Below are positions 1 through 9,339 of a stretch of DNA of 61,583 nt, in pieces. The notes under the pieces were generated by a model. The model saw nothing but the letters and a program-made list of their open reading frames with translations. It was not told the origin of the DNA and did not search any database. Position numbers and translations under genes: made by a program. Location: IMG/VR virus record IMGVR_UViG_3300025085_000018, positions 1 through 61,583 of that record, one strand, 5' to 3'. The stretch's first letter is position 1. Every line of letters begins with the position of its first letter. The stretch is from a virus.

Positions 1-1
1 A

Positions 2-3000
2 GAAATATTATCCGATATTGGAGCAGTTGCTCCTAGTACATTAGGAAGTTATTTGCCACTAACAGCTGGGTCGACTAAAAAACTTACAGATACTTTATAT
101 ATACAAGGCACAAATACAACTAACGCAGAGTCTGTATTAGTTAGGGGTGTATCATCTAATGACGGAGATTGGTTGGGTAGTATAAGAACAGCAAATACAG
201 GCGGTTATAACCAAGAAATGAGGTTTTATACATCTGATGCAAATGGAACAACTAATGAAAATTTAACTTTAACTTTAAGTCCTAATAAAAACGCTACTTT
301 TGCTGGAGCAGTTTCTACAGGTGGTTATTTAACATTAAATGCAGCAGATAATATTCCAAGATTAGTTTTCAATGGCGGTGGAGATGACTTCATGTTTAGC
401 AATACTGCGAATTATTTTGGTTTATATAATGATACCGATAGTAGATGGGACATTCAAGTAGATGGTGCAGGTAACACAACTTTTTCAGGTGATGTAACAG
501 TTGGGGGTAACCTAATTGTTAATGGTACAACCACTACATTAAACACTACAACCGTAGAAGTTGAAGATAATATACTACAGCTTAATACCACACAAGGAAC
601 ACCAGATACTGCGACAGCAGCTACATCTGGTATCTCTGTTTATAGAGGTGATGGTGTTACACAAGCAAGTTTAATATTTGATGATGCAGATGACACTTGG
701 GATTTAACTAATAATTTAAATATTGGTGGCAACTTTGTTAGCTCTGGCTATGTTCAAGCTTTTGGTTTGTTGTACTTAAGGTCTAGTGTTGAAGTAATGA
801 ACAAAGCTGCTGATGGGTTTTTAAGTCTTGCTACAAGAAACACTAGTGGTAATGAAGCAGTATATGATTTATCAAATATAGGAACGTTAAGCACCTCTGG
901 TAACGCAACGTTTGCAGGTGCTGTAATTATTGAAGGTGGAACTTTAGAGATAGGTAAAGCAGATACAGCATCTGGTCATATTAATGCTAAAGAGTTAATG
1001 ACATTTAATATTGACACAGACAATGATGATACTAATAGATATTTTGCTTGGTATAAAGATAGTTCTTCTGGTAGCGGTACTGAACTTTTTAAAATTGAAG
1101 AAAGTGGTAACGCAACTTTTGCAGGTAATGTATACTTAAAAGCTGCATCAAATGAAGGTAACTTATTTTTTGGGACTGCTGATGCTAATTATAAGATTTT
1201 TGGTGGTGGTACTTACGGTTATATGGGGTATAACACAGGTGGTTATCATAGATTTTTAATAAACGGCTCAGAAAAATTTAAAATAAATAGTTCCGGTAAT
1301 TCAATCTTTTCAGGTAATATAGTACTTCCAGGAGAAGAATCTAATAATTTTAAAATAGCATTTACCGGTGCATCTGCTAGTTCAGGTTTATCTACAGTAG
1401 ATCAAAGTGGAGCGGGATTATATATAGGAGCAAATTCAAGAGTAAATAATTCTGGTAATGTTGTTTATGACAATTCTGCATTACCAAGTAGTGGTATATA
1501 TTTTGATGGATGGAACGGTGATGATATGGAGTTTTATACCGGAACATCAGGAAACCCTTCTAAAAGACTTACAATCTCAGGTGCAGGAGATGCCAATTTT
1601 TTAGGCAAAATAGGTATTGGAACGACAACTGCTCCTACATACGATATAGATATACATAATAACAACGGTAGAATTAGAATGCTGGGTAGTACTGGATATC
1701 TTTCTTTAGATTTACAAAATAATGGTCAAAGTTTTTATTTATCACGAAACGGTGCTACAGTAGATTCTTTTGCAACCGGCAATACTGCTTATGCTGGTAT
1801 TTTAGCAGTTCAAGGTAATTATAATTTAGAATTTGCTACGAATGGCGTTGTTAGACAAACTATTAATGGTTCTGGAAACGTTGGTATAGGTGTTGACCCA
1901 TCTGGCAATACAGATAGGCTTCAAATAGATAATCCCGCAAATCCTACATCTATTAGAATAGGTGATAATACAACTGATGACTGTTACGTTATATTTAATA
2001 CAGACGGAAATGACTGGAGCATAGGAACAGACAGAAGCGATAGTAATAAATTTAAAATATCTGACTACAGTAGAGTTGGTACAAATGATAGGTTTGTAAT
2101 AGATACTTCTGGAAAAGTAGGAATAGGAACTACTAATCCTGGTACAGCTTTACAAGTTGGTGGATTAGATGACGGTAGCAACTACGATATAACATTAGGT
2201 TGGAACGCAGTTAACACTCAAGCTGTAGGTACTAAAAGATCCGCTTTAACTTTTAAGACTAGTCAAACAGGAGTTAACAACTTAGATATATACAAGTGGG
2301 ATATAGCTATGGTAACAGCTCCCGCAACTGCCGCAAACGAGCCTTTTGGTTCTGATTTAGCTTTTTTAAGAAGCACTAGAAATTCAACATCTGTTGATGA
2401 AACAACCATGATACTCACACAGTTAGGCAACGTAGGAATTGGGGTTACTGACCCTCAAGCAAAACTAGAGGTTAAGGGCACTAGCGCTACACCTGCGGAT
2501 GGAAATGAAATAATTTCTGTGACTAATACGACTGGAGGATCTAAATTACTTTTAGGAGTTGTAGAAAATAGCTATAGTTGGATTCAATCTGCAGAAGGTG
2601 GAACTTTAAGAAATTTATTATTAAATCCTAGCGGTGGAAACGTAGGTATCGGGACGACTAGTCCTAGTAGTAAACTAGAAGTTAATAGTACTTCAAATTC
2701 AGAACCGCATATACTAGTTAAAAAACAAACTCCCGGTGGTGGCGCTGAAATACTATTTGAACATAATAGCGGCGCTACTCAAAACGCTAGTATTAAATAT
2801 ACTCAAAATGGTGATAATCAATTATATATCACAACTAATTACGATTCACCAAATGATTTAAATAGAATATATTTCCAACCAGGAGGTGAAACTGCTATGA
2901 CAATTAGAGGTGGAAGTAACGCAACTGGAAATGCAGGTAACGTAGGTATAGGTACTACTAGTCCTGTCTCAAAACTACAAGTTACTGGTGGTATACAAAT

Positions 3001-3529
3001 GGCTAATGATACAGCCACAGCTTCAGCAGATAAAGTAGGTACAATGCGATATAGAACTGATACAGAATATGTAGAGGTTGATGGAGAAGAGTTAGTTACT
3101 AATGGTGGTTTTGATACTGATAGCGATTGGACTAAAGGAACTGGTTGGACTATTAGTGGGGGAAAAGGCAACGGAGCCTCAGCTGGAGGTGATTTAACTC
3201 AAACAATTTCAATTTCAGTAAATAAAACATATAAAGTAACTTATACAATATCTAATTACATATCAGGCATATTCCGAATAATTTTAGGAGGATATACAGC
3301 AGGCACTAATAGAAATGCAAATGGAACTTACACTGATATTATAACGGTTACAAACGCAAGTTCGAATTCACTTTTATATCTTGCAGGTGATGTAAGTGCT
3401 GTTACTTTATCTATAGACAACGTATCTGTAATAGAAGTAACAGAAGAAGACGCAAGCTACGCAGATATGTGTATGCAAACAGGTAGTTCAACATACGAAT
3501 GGGTTAACATAGTAAGAAATACATATTAA
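2..3529 (+). CDS. Tail fibre protein, 5' end cut off by window edge
   Basis: The frame is open from base 2 to the stop at 3527-3529 (about 1175 codons); the N-terminus lies outside the window. The protein is a low-complexity beta-rich fibre: motifs of the GNVGIGTTSP and SGNATFAG type recur every 30-100 residues, a pattern known from phage tail fibres and host-recognition appendages. LPLTAG near the left edge resembles the LPLTGGTMTG fibre motif in the next gene. The C-terminus (from about 3060) changes to a beta-sandwich-like, carbohydrate-binding-like segment (NGGFDTDSDWTKGTGW). It has no S74 domain of its own. The next gene starts at the base right after its stop, so the two fibre genes are probably translated together. 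Role in adsorption is inferred from family resemblance. Confidence 0.85.
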   Translation, partial: EILSDIGAVAPSTLGSYLPLTAGSTKKLTDTLYIQGTNTTNAESVLVRGVSSNDGDWLGSIRTANTGGYNQEMRFYTSDANGTTNENLTLTLSPNKNATFAGAVSTGGYLTLNAADNIPRLVFNGGGDDFMFSNTANYFGLYNDTDSRWDIQVDGAGNTTFSGDVTVGGNLIVNGTTTTLNTTTVEVEDNILQLNTTQGTPDTATAATSGISVYRGDGVTQASLIFDDADDTWDLTNNLNIGGNFVSSGYVQAFGLLYLRSSVEVMNKAADGFLSLATRNTSGNEAVYDLSNIGTLSTSGNATFAGAVIIEGGTLEIGKADTASGHINAKELMTFNIDTDNDDTNRYFAWYKDSSSGSGTELFKIEESGNATFAGNVYLKAASNEGNLFFGTADANYKIFGGGTYGYMGYNTGGYHRFLINGSEKFKINSSGNSIFSGNIVLPGEESNNFKIAFTGASASSGLSTVDQSGAGLYIGANSRVNNSGNVVYDNSALPSSGIYFDGWNGDDMEFYTGTSGNPSKRLTISGAGDANFLGKIGIGTTTAPTYDIDIHNNNGRIRMLGSTGYLSLDLQNNGQSFYLSRNGATVDSFATGNTAYAGILAVQGNYNLEFATNGVVRQTINGSGNVGIGVDPSGNTDRLQIDNPANPTSIRIGDNTTDDCYVIFNTDGNDWSIGTDRSDSNKFKISDYSRVGTNDRFVIDTSGKVGIGTTNPGTALQVGGLDDGSNYDITLGWNAVNTQAVGTKRSALTFKTSQTGVNNLDIYKWDIAMVTAPATAANEPFGSDLAFLRSTRNSTSVDETTMILTQLGNVGIGVTDPQAKLEVKGTSATPADGNEIISVTNTTGGSKLLLGVVENSYSWIQSAEGGTLRNLLLNPSGGNVGIGTTSPSSKLEVNSTSNSEPHILVKKQTPGGGAEILFEHNSGATQNASIKYTQNGDNQLYITTNYDSPNDLNRIYFQPGGETAMTIRGGSNATGNAGNVGIGTTSPVSKLQVTGGIQMANDTATASADKVGTMRYRTDTEYVEVDGEELVTNGGFDTDSDWTKGTGWTISGGKGNGASAGGDLTQTISISVNKTYKVTYTISNYISGIFRIILGGYTAGTNRNANGTYTDIITVTNASSNSLLYLAGDVSAVTLSIDNVSVIEVTEEDASYADMCMQTGSSTYEWVNIVRNTY
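1315..1579 (+). repeat. Fibre module A, copy 1
   Basis: Encodes a segment running from VLPGEESNNFKIAFTGAS to RLTIS that recurs almost unchanged in the next gene at 5676-5941. Shared stretches include STVDQSGAGLYIGANSRVN and GIYFDGWNGDDMEFYTG. The match is strong in protein and also visible in DNA, so it looks like a recent duplication or gene-conversion exchange between the two fibre genes. Confidence 0.85.
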
Positions 3530-6500
3530 ATGGGTACAGGAAAAACATATTCAACAAGATATTTACTAGATAGTAACAATAACTCTGGCGTTGCGGGACA
3601 AGTTCTTGTAACAACAGCTACAGGTGTTAGTTGGCAAAATGCTGAGAGCACAGGAGATAACCAAACTCAAGGATCGTTATTTGACTCTAAGATAATATTA
3701 ATAGATACTCCAAACGGAGGCTTAAAACCATATAGAGTTATAACTGACGAGTATGGAGAATGGATTCAGGTAGGTAGATTTGCTGCTAATGCAATGACAT
3801 CTATTCAAGCAAGTTCTTGGAGCTCTGTTAGTGGTTTAAGTACAGGGACATCGCAAAGCGAAACTACACAGTTTTCTGCAGATTTTGGTGATTGTTTTCC
3901 GGATGAAGTAAGGATAATGGGTGCCACTGATTTTAACAATTGGAGAAACACAAGAACTATTGATTTTGTCTATAAAGTTCCAGCAGGTAGAAAATGGAAA
4001 CATTTCTTTAGTAATGGCTCAACCACTGGTATGGGGATAGTTGACGGTGTTAAATACGGATGGACTGTTAACGGAGCCTATGATGGTTTTGGCAGATGGA
4101 CAAACCCTAGCTTAACCAGTATAAGAATGTCTGATTTTGGTACAGCACCAGCAAACCCGCCAGCAGCATTTACTACAGCAACCACTAATGCTTTTTATTG
4201 GAACCCTATGGGTGATGCGAAATTCAGTGTATCAGCTACAAGAACTTTCTGTGGGCAAGATACATTTGTTACTTCAGGTGTTGGTGTAGATGACAGTCAA
4301 GCTGGATTTTTTGACGAGTATCCGAATGAAACAAATAACATGGGAGGGGGCGCTGATTTTAGCTCTGCAGTATGGGTATTAATAAAAATACCAGGTGGCG
4401 CAAGTGGTGGCGGTGGAGATGATTCTTATTGGAGCGCTAATGGTAATGATATACACAATGATAATACAGGCAACGTAGGGATTGGTGAGGATACTCCTAC
4501 TGCTAAATTACATTTGGGTGTAGACTCTGCAAATGATGATACTTTTCATATATTTAACGGAAGTGTTAGAACTCATCTATTAGCTTCGGAATCCACCAAT
4601 GGAGTTATTTATATGCGTAGCTCTGCTAACACCAACACAGTAAGAATAAACGCCTCAGGTGATTCATATTTTAACGGAGGCAACGTCGGGATCGGGTCGA
4701 CTAATCCTAGTTTCCAATTATCAATTGAAAACCACGCTACAACTACCTCAACTGCAACAATGGAGTTAGACGGTAAAAGAACAGATGGAACCGACGGTCC
4801 TGTTGGAGAAATGATATTTAGTAATAATGGTGATACTTTTGCTACAGTAGCTGGTTTTAGAGATGGGGCAGATAATAAAGGTTCTTTGCAATTCCAAACT
4901 CAAGACGGTACCTTTACTACAAAAATGACAATATCGTCAGAGGGAAAAGTCGGGATAGGAACAACTGATCCTGGTCAAAATTTGGAAGTTATTGGAAACG
5001 TAGGTTTAGGATTAAGCGAATCAACTACAAGAACAGCTCTTATAGCTAATACTTTTGGGTACAGTACAGCTTGGAAAACTTTAACACTAGGAAGCGCAGG
5101 AACTAATTACCAGACCGACGCAGTTTCTCTTTGTTTTAATGTTGTTTTAAATCAAAATTCAAGTGGTTCTTATACTGGTAATGGTAGTGAATATTTTTGG
5201 AGGAAAGCCGGAAAATTTATGACTCCTAATTCAGGAAACAATGGATACAATGTTATTTTCAATTGGAGTTCAAGTGGAAAGGTATTAAATCTTGCGCCCT
5301 ATAATGGCATTACATTTGCTGATGGCCAAGAAGCGGTTGATGCTGCAGGTCAAATTATACCACCACCTGGAAGGTCTTCAAGCCCTGACCCTGAGGATTA
5401 TCAAAGATCTTTTTCTACAGAATTTAAAGGAAAAACAGCCGCAGGATCTCCTAGCACGGGTAGTAGTTGGATTGGGCTTATGTCTATGTCCCCATACAGA
5501 CCATCGATTTCTGGATTTTACACAACTCAATTAGGTTTTGGTGCTGATGGAACAAACGGGGATATGTTCATAAGAAGAGGAACTACAACTACGTGGGGAA
5601 GTTGGAATAAAATTTTAACTGAAGGCAATTCTGGAACAGGGCCTTTCTTACCACTGACTGGTGGGACAATGACTGGTAATGTAATTTTTCCAGGAGAAGA
5701 AGCTAATAGTTTTAAAATAGCTTTTACTGGAGCATCTGCAAGTTCAGGCATATCTACAGTAGATCAATCTGGAGCTGGTTTATATATAGGAGCAAATTCA
5801 AGAGTGAATCAATCTGGTAATGTTGTTTATCACGATTCTGCGTTGCCAAGTAGTGGTATATATTTTGACGGGTGGAATGGTGATGATATGGAGTTTTATA
5901 CAGGCTCTTCTGGTAACCCTACTAAAAGGTTAACTATTGATTCAGATGGATTACTTAAATTTTCTAAGACCGCTACTACTGGTACTGCTGTCGCAAGTAT
6001 AAATCACGCAAGTAATAATTTCTTATATATAAATGGTGGAACAGAAGGTGTAGCTATTGGAGACGATAACCAAAATACCAGAATGGTATGTTACAATGAT
6101 GCTTACATAAGATTTGATTCTGCGGGTGTAGAAAGAATGCGTTTAACGCCTGATGGTAATAGCACGTTTCTTATACTAAAAGCTAAACCGTCTACTTTCA
6201 ATTCAAAATCATTCATTACATTATATGGTACAAATTCTAATACTTATGGTGGTAGTGTAATTGCTAGATCATCTATTAGTTCCGAAACAGACGGAACCGC
6301 TTATGGTTCAATTTTAAAATTTACAACAAATGATACTTCAAATGTAGAGCAAAATAGGTTGACAATTTTATCTAATGGCAGCGTCGGAATTGGAACTACG
6401 AATCCTGCTAGTGAAGCAAATTTATCTTTAGCCGCTAATTCAACATCAGAAGGTGGACATCTTGCTTTGTTTAAAGGAACTTCACAAACTCAAGCAACTC

Positions 6501-8362
6501 ATTTAGACAACTACGCTAATACATTTAGAATAATGAATGGTGCTGACGCTTCAAGTGGAGCAGTGCAATTTTCTTTAAACCATACAACAGCTGCTGCAAC
6601 TTTTGCGGGTAATATAACAACGCCAACTCAAGAATTAAGCACCGCTGCAACACCAACTAGCTTTGGAACTTATACGTCAGAAATTAGATTAATAGATACT
6701 CCTAATGGTGGACTAAAAAAATGTAGAGTAATTACAGATAATTACGGTGAATGGATTTTAGTAGGTAGATTTGCAGCTGATGCAAGAGCTAATATTCAAG
6801 GTACTTGGTCTTCTGAAAGTGGCTTAGATACATCTACAGCACAGAACAATATAACTAGATTTTCTGCTGATTTTGGAGATAGCTACCCTAGTGAGGTAAG
6901 AATAATGGGGGCGACAGACTTTACAAAATGGAGGGATACTAGAACAATTGACTGGGTGTATGGTGTACCAGAAGGTAGAAAATGGAAGAATTTCTTTAGT
7001 GGAGGAACAAATAGTGGTATGGCCCTAAACGTAAAATATGGGTGGGAAATAAACGGGGCTTATGACGGTTTTGGTAGATGGGTGAATCCAGCTCAAACTT
7101 TTGTAAGAATGTCGGATACTAACGTTACAAATCCATCATCTGCATATACAACGGCGACTACAAATGCTTTTAGTTGGAATACAGCTAGTGACGCTAAAAT
7201 GACCGTATCTTCTTTTAGAGCTTACAGTGGGCAAGATACTACGGAAACAGCTGGTTTTGGTGCTGATGATAATATTCAAGGGTTTTTTGATGTATATCCT
7301 AGCGAAACAAACAATATGCAAGGTGGAACTGGTTTTAATTCTGCTGTATGGGTGTTAATAAAATTACCTACCGCTTTAAGCAGTGGTAGTGGGGGTGGAA
7401 CAGGTAATCAATGGGCTGGTGGTCCAGATGATATACACAACACTAACACGGGTAATGTCGGAATTGGAAACACTTCACCTGATAAATTACTACACGTTGG
7501 TAATGGAAGCGCGACCTTAAACGCGCCTCAAGGAGCGGAAATTGAAGGGTATAATAACACTCTAGATGTAAAAACCAATGAAGGAAACAACATAGCAGAC
7601 TTTACTGCTGCTTTAAATTTATTTTGTGATGGCGTTACTGGATCTTCAGGAACTGGAACAGGTATTTATTTTAGAGCTAAAACTGGTGGTGGTGGCGGTG
7701 GTGAATACACTAAAGGAAGAATACAAGGTGCTGTTTATACAAGTTGGACAACAAATACAGATGCTACAAGAACATCAAAATTAGTAATACAAACAACTAA
7801 TAATGGAACACACGCGGATAGAGTAACTATATTAGGTAATGGAGATTTTGGAATAAACGATACTAGCCCTAGTAATAAGTTAGACGTTAACGGAGATATA
7901 AGAGGTACTCAATATAAATTAAGAGGTAACGTTAGCAATCCTACAAACACAGCGGCAACTATATATGATCAATCTGGTGTAGGGCTTACACTTTCAGCTC
8001 ACAATGTTGAACTAAGAAATTATAACGGTAGTTCTATGGTTCGATCTGTGTTTTTTACTCATAACTCTGCAACTTTCACTGGAACATGCACTGCTACAAA
8101 CTTTATATTATCTTCTGATAAAACATTAAAAGAAAATATAAAAGATATAGACAAAAAACATATTGATGTTAACTGGAAAAACTTTGAATTAAAATCTGAA
8201 CCAGGTGTAAAAAGAGCAGGTGTTATAGCTCAAGAACTTGAAGCAAAACATCCAGAGTTTGTAAGAACAAATGAAGATGGCTTGAAGTCTGTAGCTTATG
8301 TAGATTTACTAATAGCTAAAATTGCTGAGTTAGAAGCAAGGTTAGAAAAAGCAGGCATATAA
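3530..8362 (+). CDS. Tail fibre/spike with C-terminal S74 intramolecular chaperone
   Basis: This 1610-aa protein starts with ATG directly after the upstream stop. It carries GNVGIG-type repeats, LPLTGGTMTGN (about residue 707), and two copies of a 230-residue domain (3685-4395 and 6676-7370) containing LIDTPNGGLK, RIMGATDF, NGAYDGFGRW and SAVWVLIK. The last 90 residues are a Peptidase_S74 domain: SSDKTLKENI holds the Ser and Lys expected for self-cleavage, followed by GVIAQELEAKHPEFV and a coiled-coil end (LIAKIAELEARLEKAG). In known systems this domain trimerises and folds the fibre and then cuts itself off. The protein is therefore the probable receptor-binding fibre. The duplicated domain is not one I can name; a lectin-like role is a guess. 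Confidence 0.9.
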   Translation: MGTGKTYSTRYLLDSNNNSGVAGQVLVTTATGVSWQNAESTGDNQTQGSLFDSKIILIDTPNGGLKPYRVITDEYGEWIQVGRFAANAMTSIQASSWSSVSGLSTGTSQSETTQFSADFGDCFPDEVRIMGATDFNNWRNTRTIDFVYKVPAGRKWKHFFSNGSTTGMGIVDGVKYGWTVNGAYDGFGRWTNPSLTSIRMSDFGTAPANPPAAFTTATTNAFYWNPMGDAKFSVSATRTFCGQDTFVTSGVGVDDSQAGFFDEYPNETNNMGGGADFSSAVWVLIKIPGGASGGGGDDSYWSANGNDIHNDNTGNVGIGEDTPTAKLHLGVDSANDDTFHIFNGSVRTHLLASESTNGVIYMRSSANTNTVRINASGDSYFNGGNVGIGSTNPSFQLSIENHATTTSTATMELDGKRTDGTDGPVGEMIFSNNGDTFATVAGFRDGADNKGSLQFQTQDGTFTTKMTISSEGKVGIGTTDPGQNLEVIGNVGLGLSESTTRTALIANTFGYSTAWKTLTLGSAGTNYQTDAVSLCFNVVLNQNSSGSYTGNGSEYFWRKAGKFMTPNSGNNGYNVIFNWSSSGKVLNLAPYNGITFADGQEAVDAAGQIIPPPGRSSSPDPEDYQRSFSTEFKGKTAAGSPSTGSSWIGLMSMSPYRPSISGFYTTQLGFGADGTNGDMFIRRGTTTTWGSWNKILTEGNSGTGPFLPLTGGTMTGNVIFPGEEANSFKIAFTGASASSGISTVDQSGAGLYIGANSRVNQSGNVVYHDSALPSSGIYFDGWNGDDMEFYTGSSGNPTKRLTIDSDGLLKFSKTATTGTAVASINHASNNFLYINGGTEGVAIGDDNQNTRMVCYNDAYIRFDSAGVERMRLTPDGNSTFLILKAKPSTFNSKSFITLYGTNSNTYGGSVIARSSISSETDGTAYGSILKFTTNDTSNVEQNRLTILSNGSVGIGTTNPASEANLSLAANSTSEGGHLALFKGTSQTQATHLDNYANTFRIMNGADASSGAVQFSLNHTTAAATFAGNITTPTQELSTAATPTSFGTYTSEIRLIDTPNGGLKKCRVITDNYGEWILVGRFAADARANIQGTWSSESGLDTSTAQNNITRFSADFGDSYPSEVRIMGATDFTKWRDTRTIDWVYGVPEGRKWKNFFSGGTNSGMALNVKYGWEINGAYDGFGRWVNPAQTFVRMSDTNVTNPSSAYTTATTNAFSWNTASDAKMTVSSFRAYSGQDTTETAGFGADDNIQGFFDVYPSETNNMQGGTGFNSAVWVLIKLPTALSSGSGGGTGNQWAGGPDDIHNTNTGNVGIGNTSPDKLLHVGNGSATLNAPQGAEIEGYNNTLDVKTNEGNNIADFTAALNLFCDGVTGSSGTGTGIYFRAKTGGGGGGEYTKGRIQGAVYTSWTTNTDATRTSKLVIQTTNNGTHADRVTILGNGDFGINDTSPSNKLDVNGDIRGTQYKLRGNVSNPTNTAATIYDQSGVGLTLSAHNVELRNYNGSSMVRSVFFTHNSATFTGTCTATNFILSSDKTLKENIKDIDKKHIDVNWKNFELKSEPGVKRAGVIAQELEAKHPEFVRTNEDGLKSVAYVDLLIAKIAELEARLEKAGI
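3685..4395 (+). repeat. Fibre domain B, copy 1 (internal duplication)
   Basis: Encodes a 230-residue domain whose second copy lies at 6676-7370 in the same gene. The copies share LIDTPNGGLK, GEWI.VGRFAA, FSADFGD, VRIMGATDF, RTIDW/F, YGW..NGAYDGFGRW, TTATTNAF and SAVWVLIK, and both are followed by a GNVGIG repeat. DNA identity is lower than protein similarity, which suggests an older duplication than module A. Confidence 0.85.
5676..5941 (+). repeat. Fibre module A, copy 2
   Basis: Near copy of 1315-1579 in the upstream fibre gene. Differences are mostly single substitutions (for example VNNSGNVVYDNS against VNQSGNVVYHDS), with the same GWNGDDMEFYTG core. It sits just after the LPLTGGTMTG motif. 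Confidence 0.85.
6676..7370 (+). repeat. Fibre domain B, copy 2
   Basis: Second copy of the 230-residue domain described at 3685-4395. It is followed by a GSGGGTGNQW linker and another GNVGIG repeat, so the whole unit of domain plus repeat seems to have been duplicated. Confidence 0.85.
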
Positions 8363-8781
8363 TGGGTGTACCAAATACTACGACTTTTACCTTACAAAAT
8401 GTTGTTGATGAAATTGACAATGATGATAATTTAGTAGGATGTTTTAACGATGCTAACGCTAACTACTTTGATCCATCATATGAAGGCAGCCAAAATCAAC
8501 TGCTTAATTTTAGAAACTATGGATCACAAAATGCTTTAACACAGTTTACTGGAAGCGGTGGGCAAAATGATATTAAGTTTATTTGCACTCAATCTATTAC
8601 TACAAATTATTGGCACAATGGTAGCGCTACTTATCCACAAGTAAATGACGATGTATATACTAATTCAACTGGAACAACTTCATTTGGATCTACTTATATG
8701 TTAACTTCAGGAACTGGTGGTTACTACTTAACATGCTCAAGCGGAAGAGTTACCAGTGTAGCTTTCTGTAGCCCACCATAA
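8362..8781 (+). CDS. Small fibre-associated protein, unknown function
   Basis: 139 aa. The ATG overlaps the last base of the S74 fibre stop (TAATG), so translation is probably coupled. It starts MGVPNTTTFTLQNVVDEI and contains the segment DPSYEGSQNQLLNFRNYG, followed by a Ser/Thr/Gly-rich beta-like region ending in GGYYLTCSSGRVTSVAF. I do not recognise a named domain. Its position right after the fibre and its composition suggest a fibre-tip or adhesin-like accessory protein (inference). Confidence 0.75.
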   Translation: MGVPNTTTFTLQNVVDEIDNDDNLVGCFNDANANYFDPSYEGSQNQLLNFRNYGSQNALTQFTGSGGQNDIKFICTQSITTNYWHNGSATYPQVNDDVYTNSTGTTSFGSTYMLTSGTGGYYLTCSSGRVTSVAFCSPP

Positions 8782-8806
8782 TAAATAAATAAATAAATAA
8801 ATAAAT
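8782..8806 (+). repeat. TAAA tetranucleotide repeat, six copies
   Basis: Six TAAA units follow the TAA stop of the preceding gene. Because the period is four, the tract places TAA stops in all three forward frames. It ends the fibre cluster and precedes an independently started gene at 8826. Confidence 0.9.
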
Positions 8807-8825
8807 CAATCTTTAAAATTAAAAA

Positions 8826-9257
8826 ATGGCAATTATTTACAAATGGGATATCCCACAAATGAACGCTCACATTCAATCAGAAGGTGAAGACAATGTAATT
8901 TACACAGTACATTACAGATACACAGGCTCTGAAGAGTCTGGAGGCGAAACTTATTCAGCAACAAACATTGGAACACAGAGCTACGAGTATGTAGCAGGTG
9001 AACCTTTTGTGCCTTATGAAGATACAGAAGCTTTTGAAAACGTAGTTATTGGGTGGTTAGAAGGATCGTTAGATGTACCTGCAATGCAAGCTAGCATAGC
9101 TGCAACTATTCAATCTGAGATTACACCAGTAAACGAAGACTTATATTTTACATGGCAAAATCCGCCAATACCACCTACGCCAGATCCAGACCCAGATCCA
9201 GATCCAGCACCAGAGCCTCCAAAAGAAGAGGAAGAAGAAGAGGAAGATGAGGAATAG
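8826..9257 (+). CDS. Hypothetical virion-region protein with acidic Pro/Glu tail
   Basis: 143 aa beginning MAIIYKWDIPQMNAHI. Residues 1-110 look globular, with mixed beta strands (NVIYTVHYRYTGSE) and a helix (MQASIAATIQSEI). The tail is DP-repeat and poly-Glu (residues 116-143), likely disordered. Similar short proteins occur near fibre genes in marine phages, but I cannot give a function. An A-rich leader and no Shine-Dalgarno site precede the ATG. Confidence 0.7.
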   Translation: MAIIYKWDIPQMNAHIQSEGEDNVIYTVHYRYTGSEESGGETYSATNIGTQSYEYVAGEPFVPYEDTEAFENVVIGWLEGSLDVPAMQASIAATIQSEITPVNEDLYFTWQNPPIPPTPDPDPDPDPAPEPPKEEEEEEEDEE

Positions 9258-9269
9258 GTAAATTTCACT

Positions 9270-9286
9270 AAAAACAAGTAATAATA
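9270..9286 (+). promoter_or_regulatory. Leader motif AAAAACAAGTAATAATA, copy 1
   Basis: A 17-nt motif identical to 32313-32329. In both places it lies in an intergenic gap just upstream of an ATG (5 nt here, 4 nt at the second site). This points to a translation-start or mRNA-leader element; a promoter role cannot be excluded. Confidence 0.4.
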
Positions 9287-9289
9287 CAA

Positions 9290-9306
9290 ATATGCATAAC
9301 GCATAT
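9290..9306 (+). promoter_or_regulatory. Short hairpin over a mini-ORF start
   Basis: ATATGC-ATAAC-GCATAT: a perfect 6-bp stem with a 5-nt loop. The ATG of the 15-codon ORF at 9292 lies in the 5' arm, so folding could hide that start. No T-run follows, so it is not a terminator. Confidence 0.35.
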
Positions 9307-9339
9307 AACCAGTGTATAATTAAAAACCAAAACCAATGA
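9292..9339 (+). CDS. Possible 15-aa leader peptide
   Basis: Encodes MHNAYNQCIIKNQNQ. Its TGA overlaps the ATG of the next gene (ATGA at 9336-9339), the same coupling used across this genome. The 17-nt leader motif sits 5 nt before its ATG. It is too short for any coding statistics, so this is a tentative call. Confidence 0.3.
   Translation: MHNAYNQCIIKNQNQ

Noticed and set aside
8782-8806. CRISPR-like repeat
   Set aside because: Simple tetranucleotide tract without spacers; no other direct-repeat array was seen in the window.
9110-9304. 64-aa antisense Ser/Gly-rich ORF
   Set aside because: It is the complement of the Glu- and DP-rich tail of the gene at 8826.
9308-9325. TATAAT-like -10 box near 9313
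   Set aside because: AT-rich DNA makes such matches common; no -35-like or Bacteroidetes TAnnTTTG pattern at proper spacing was seen.
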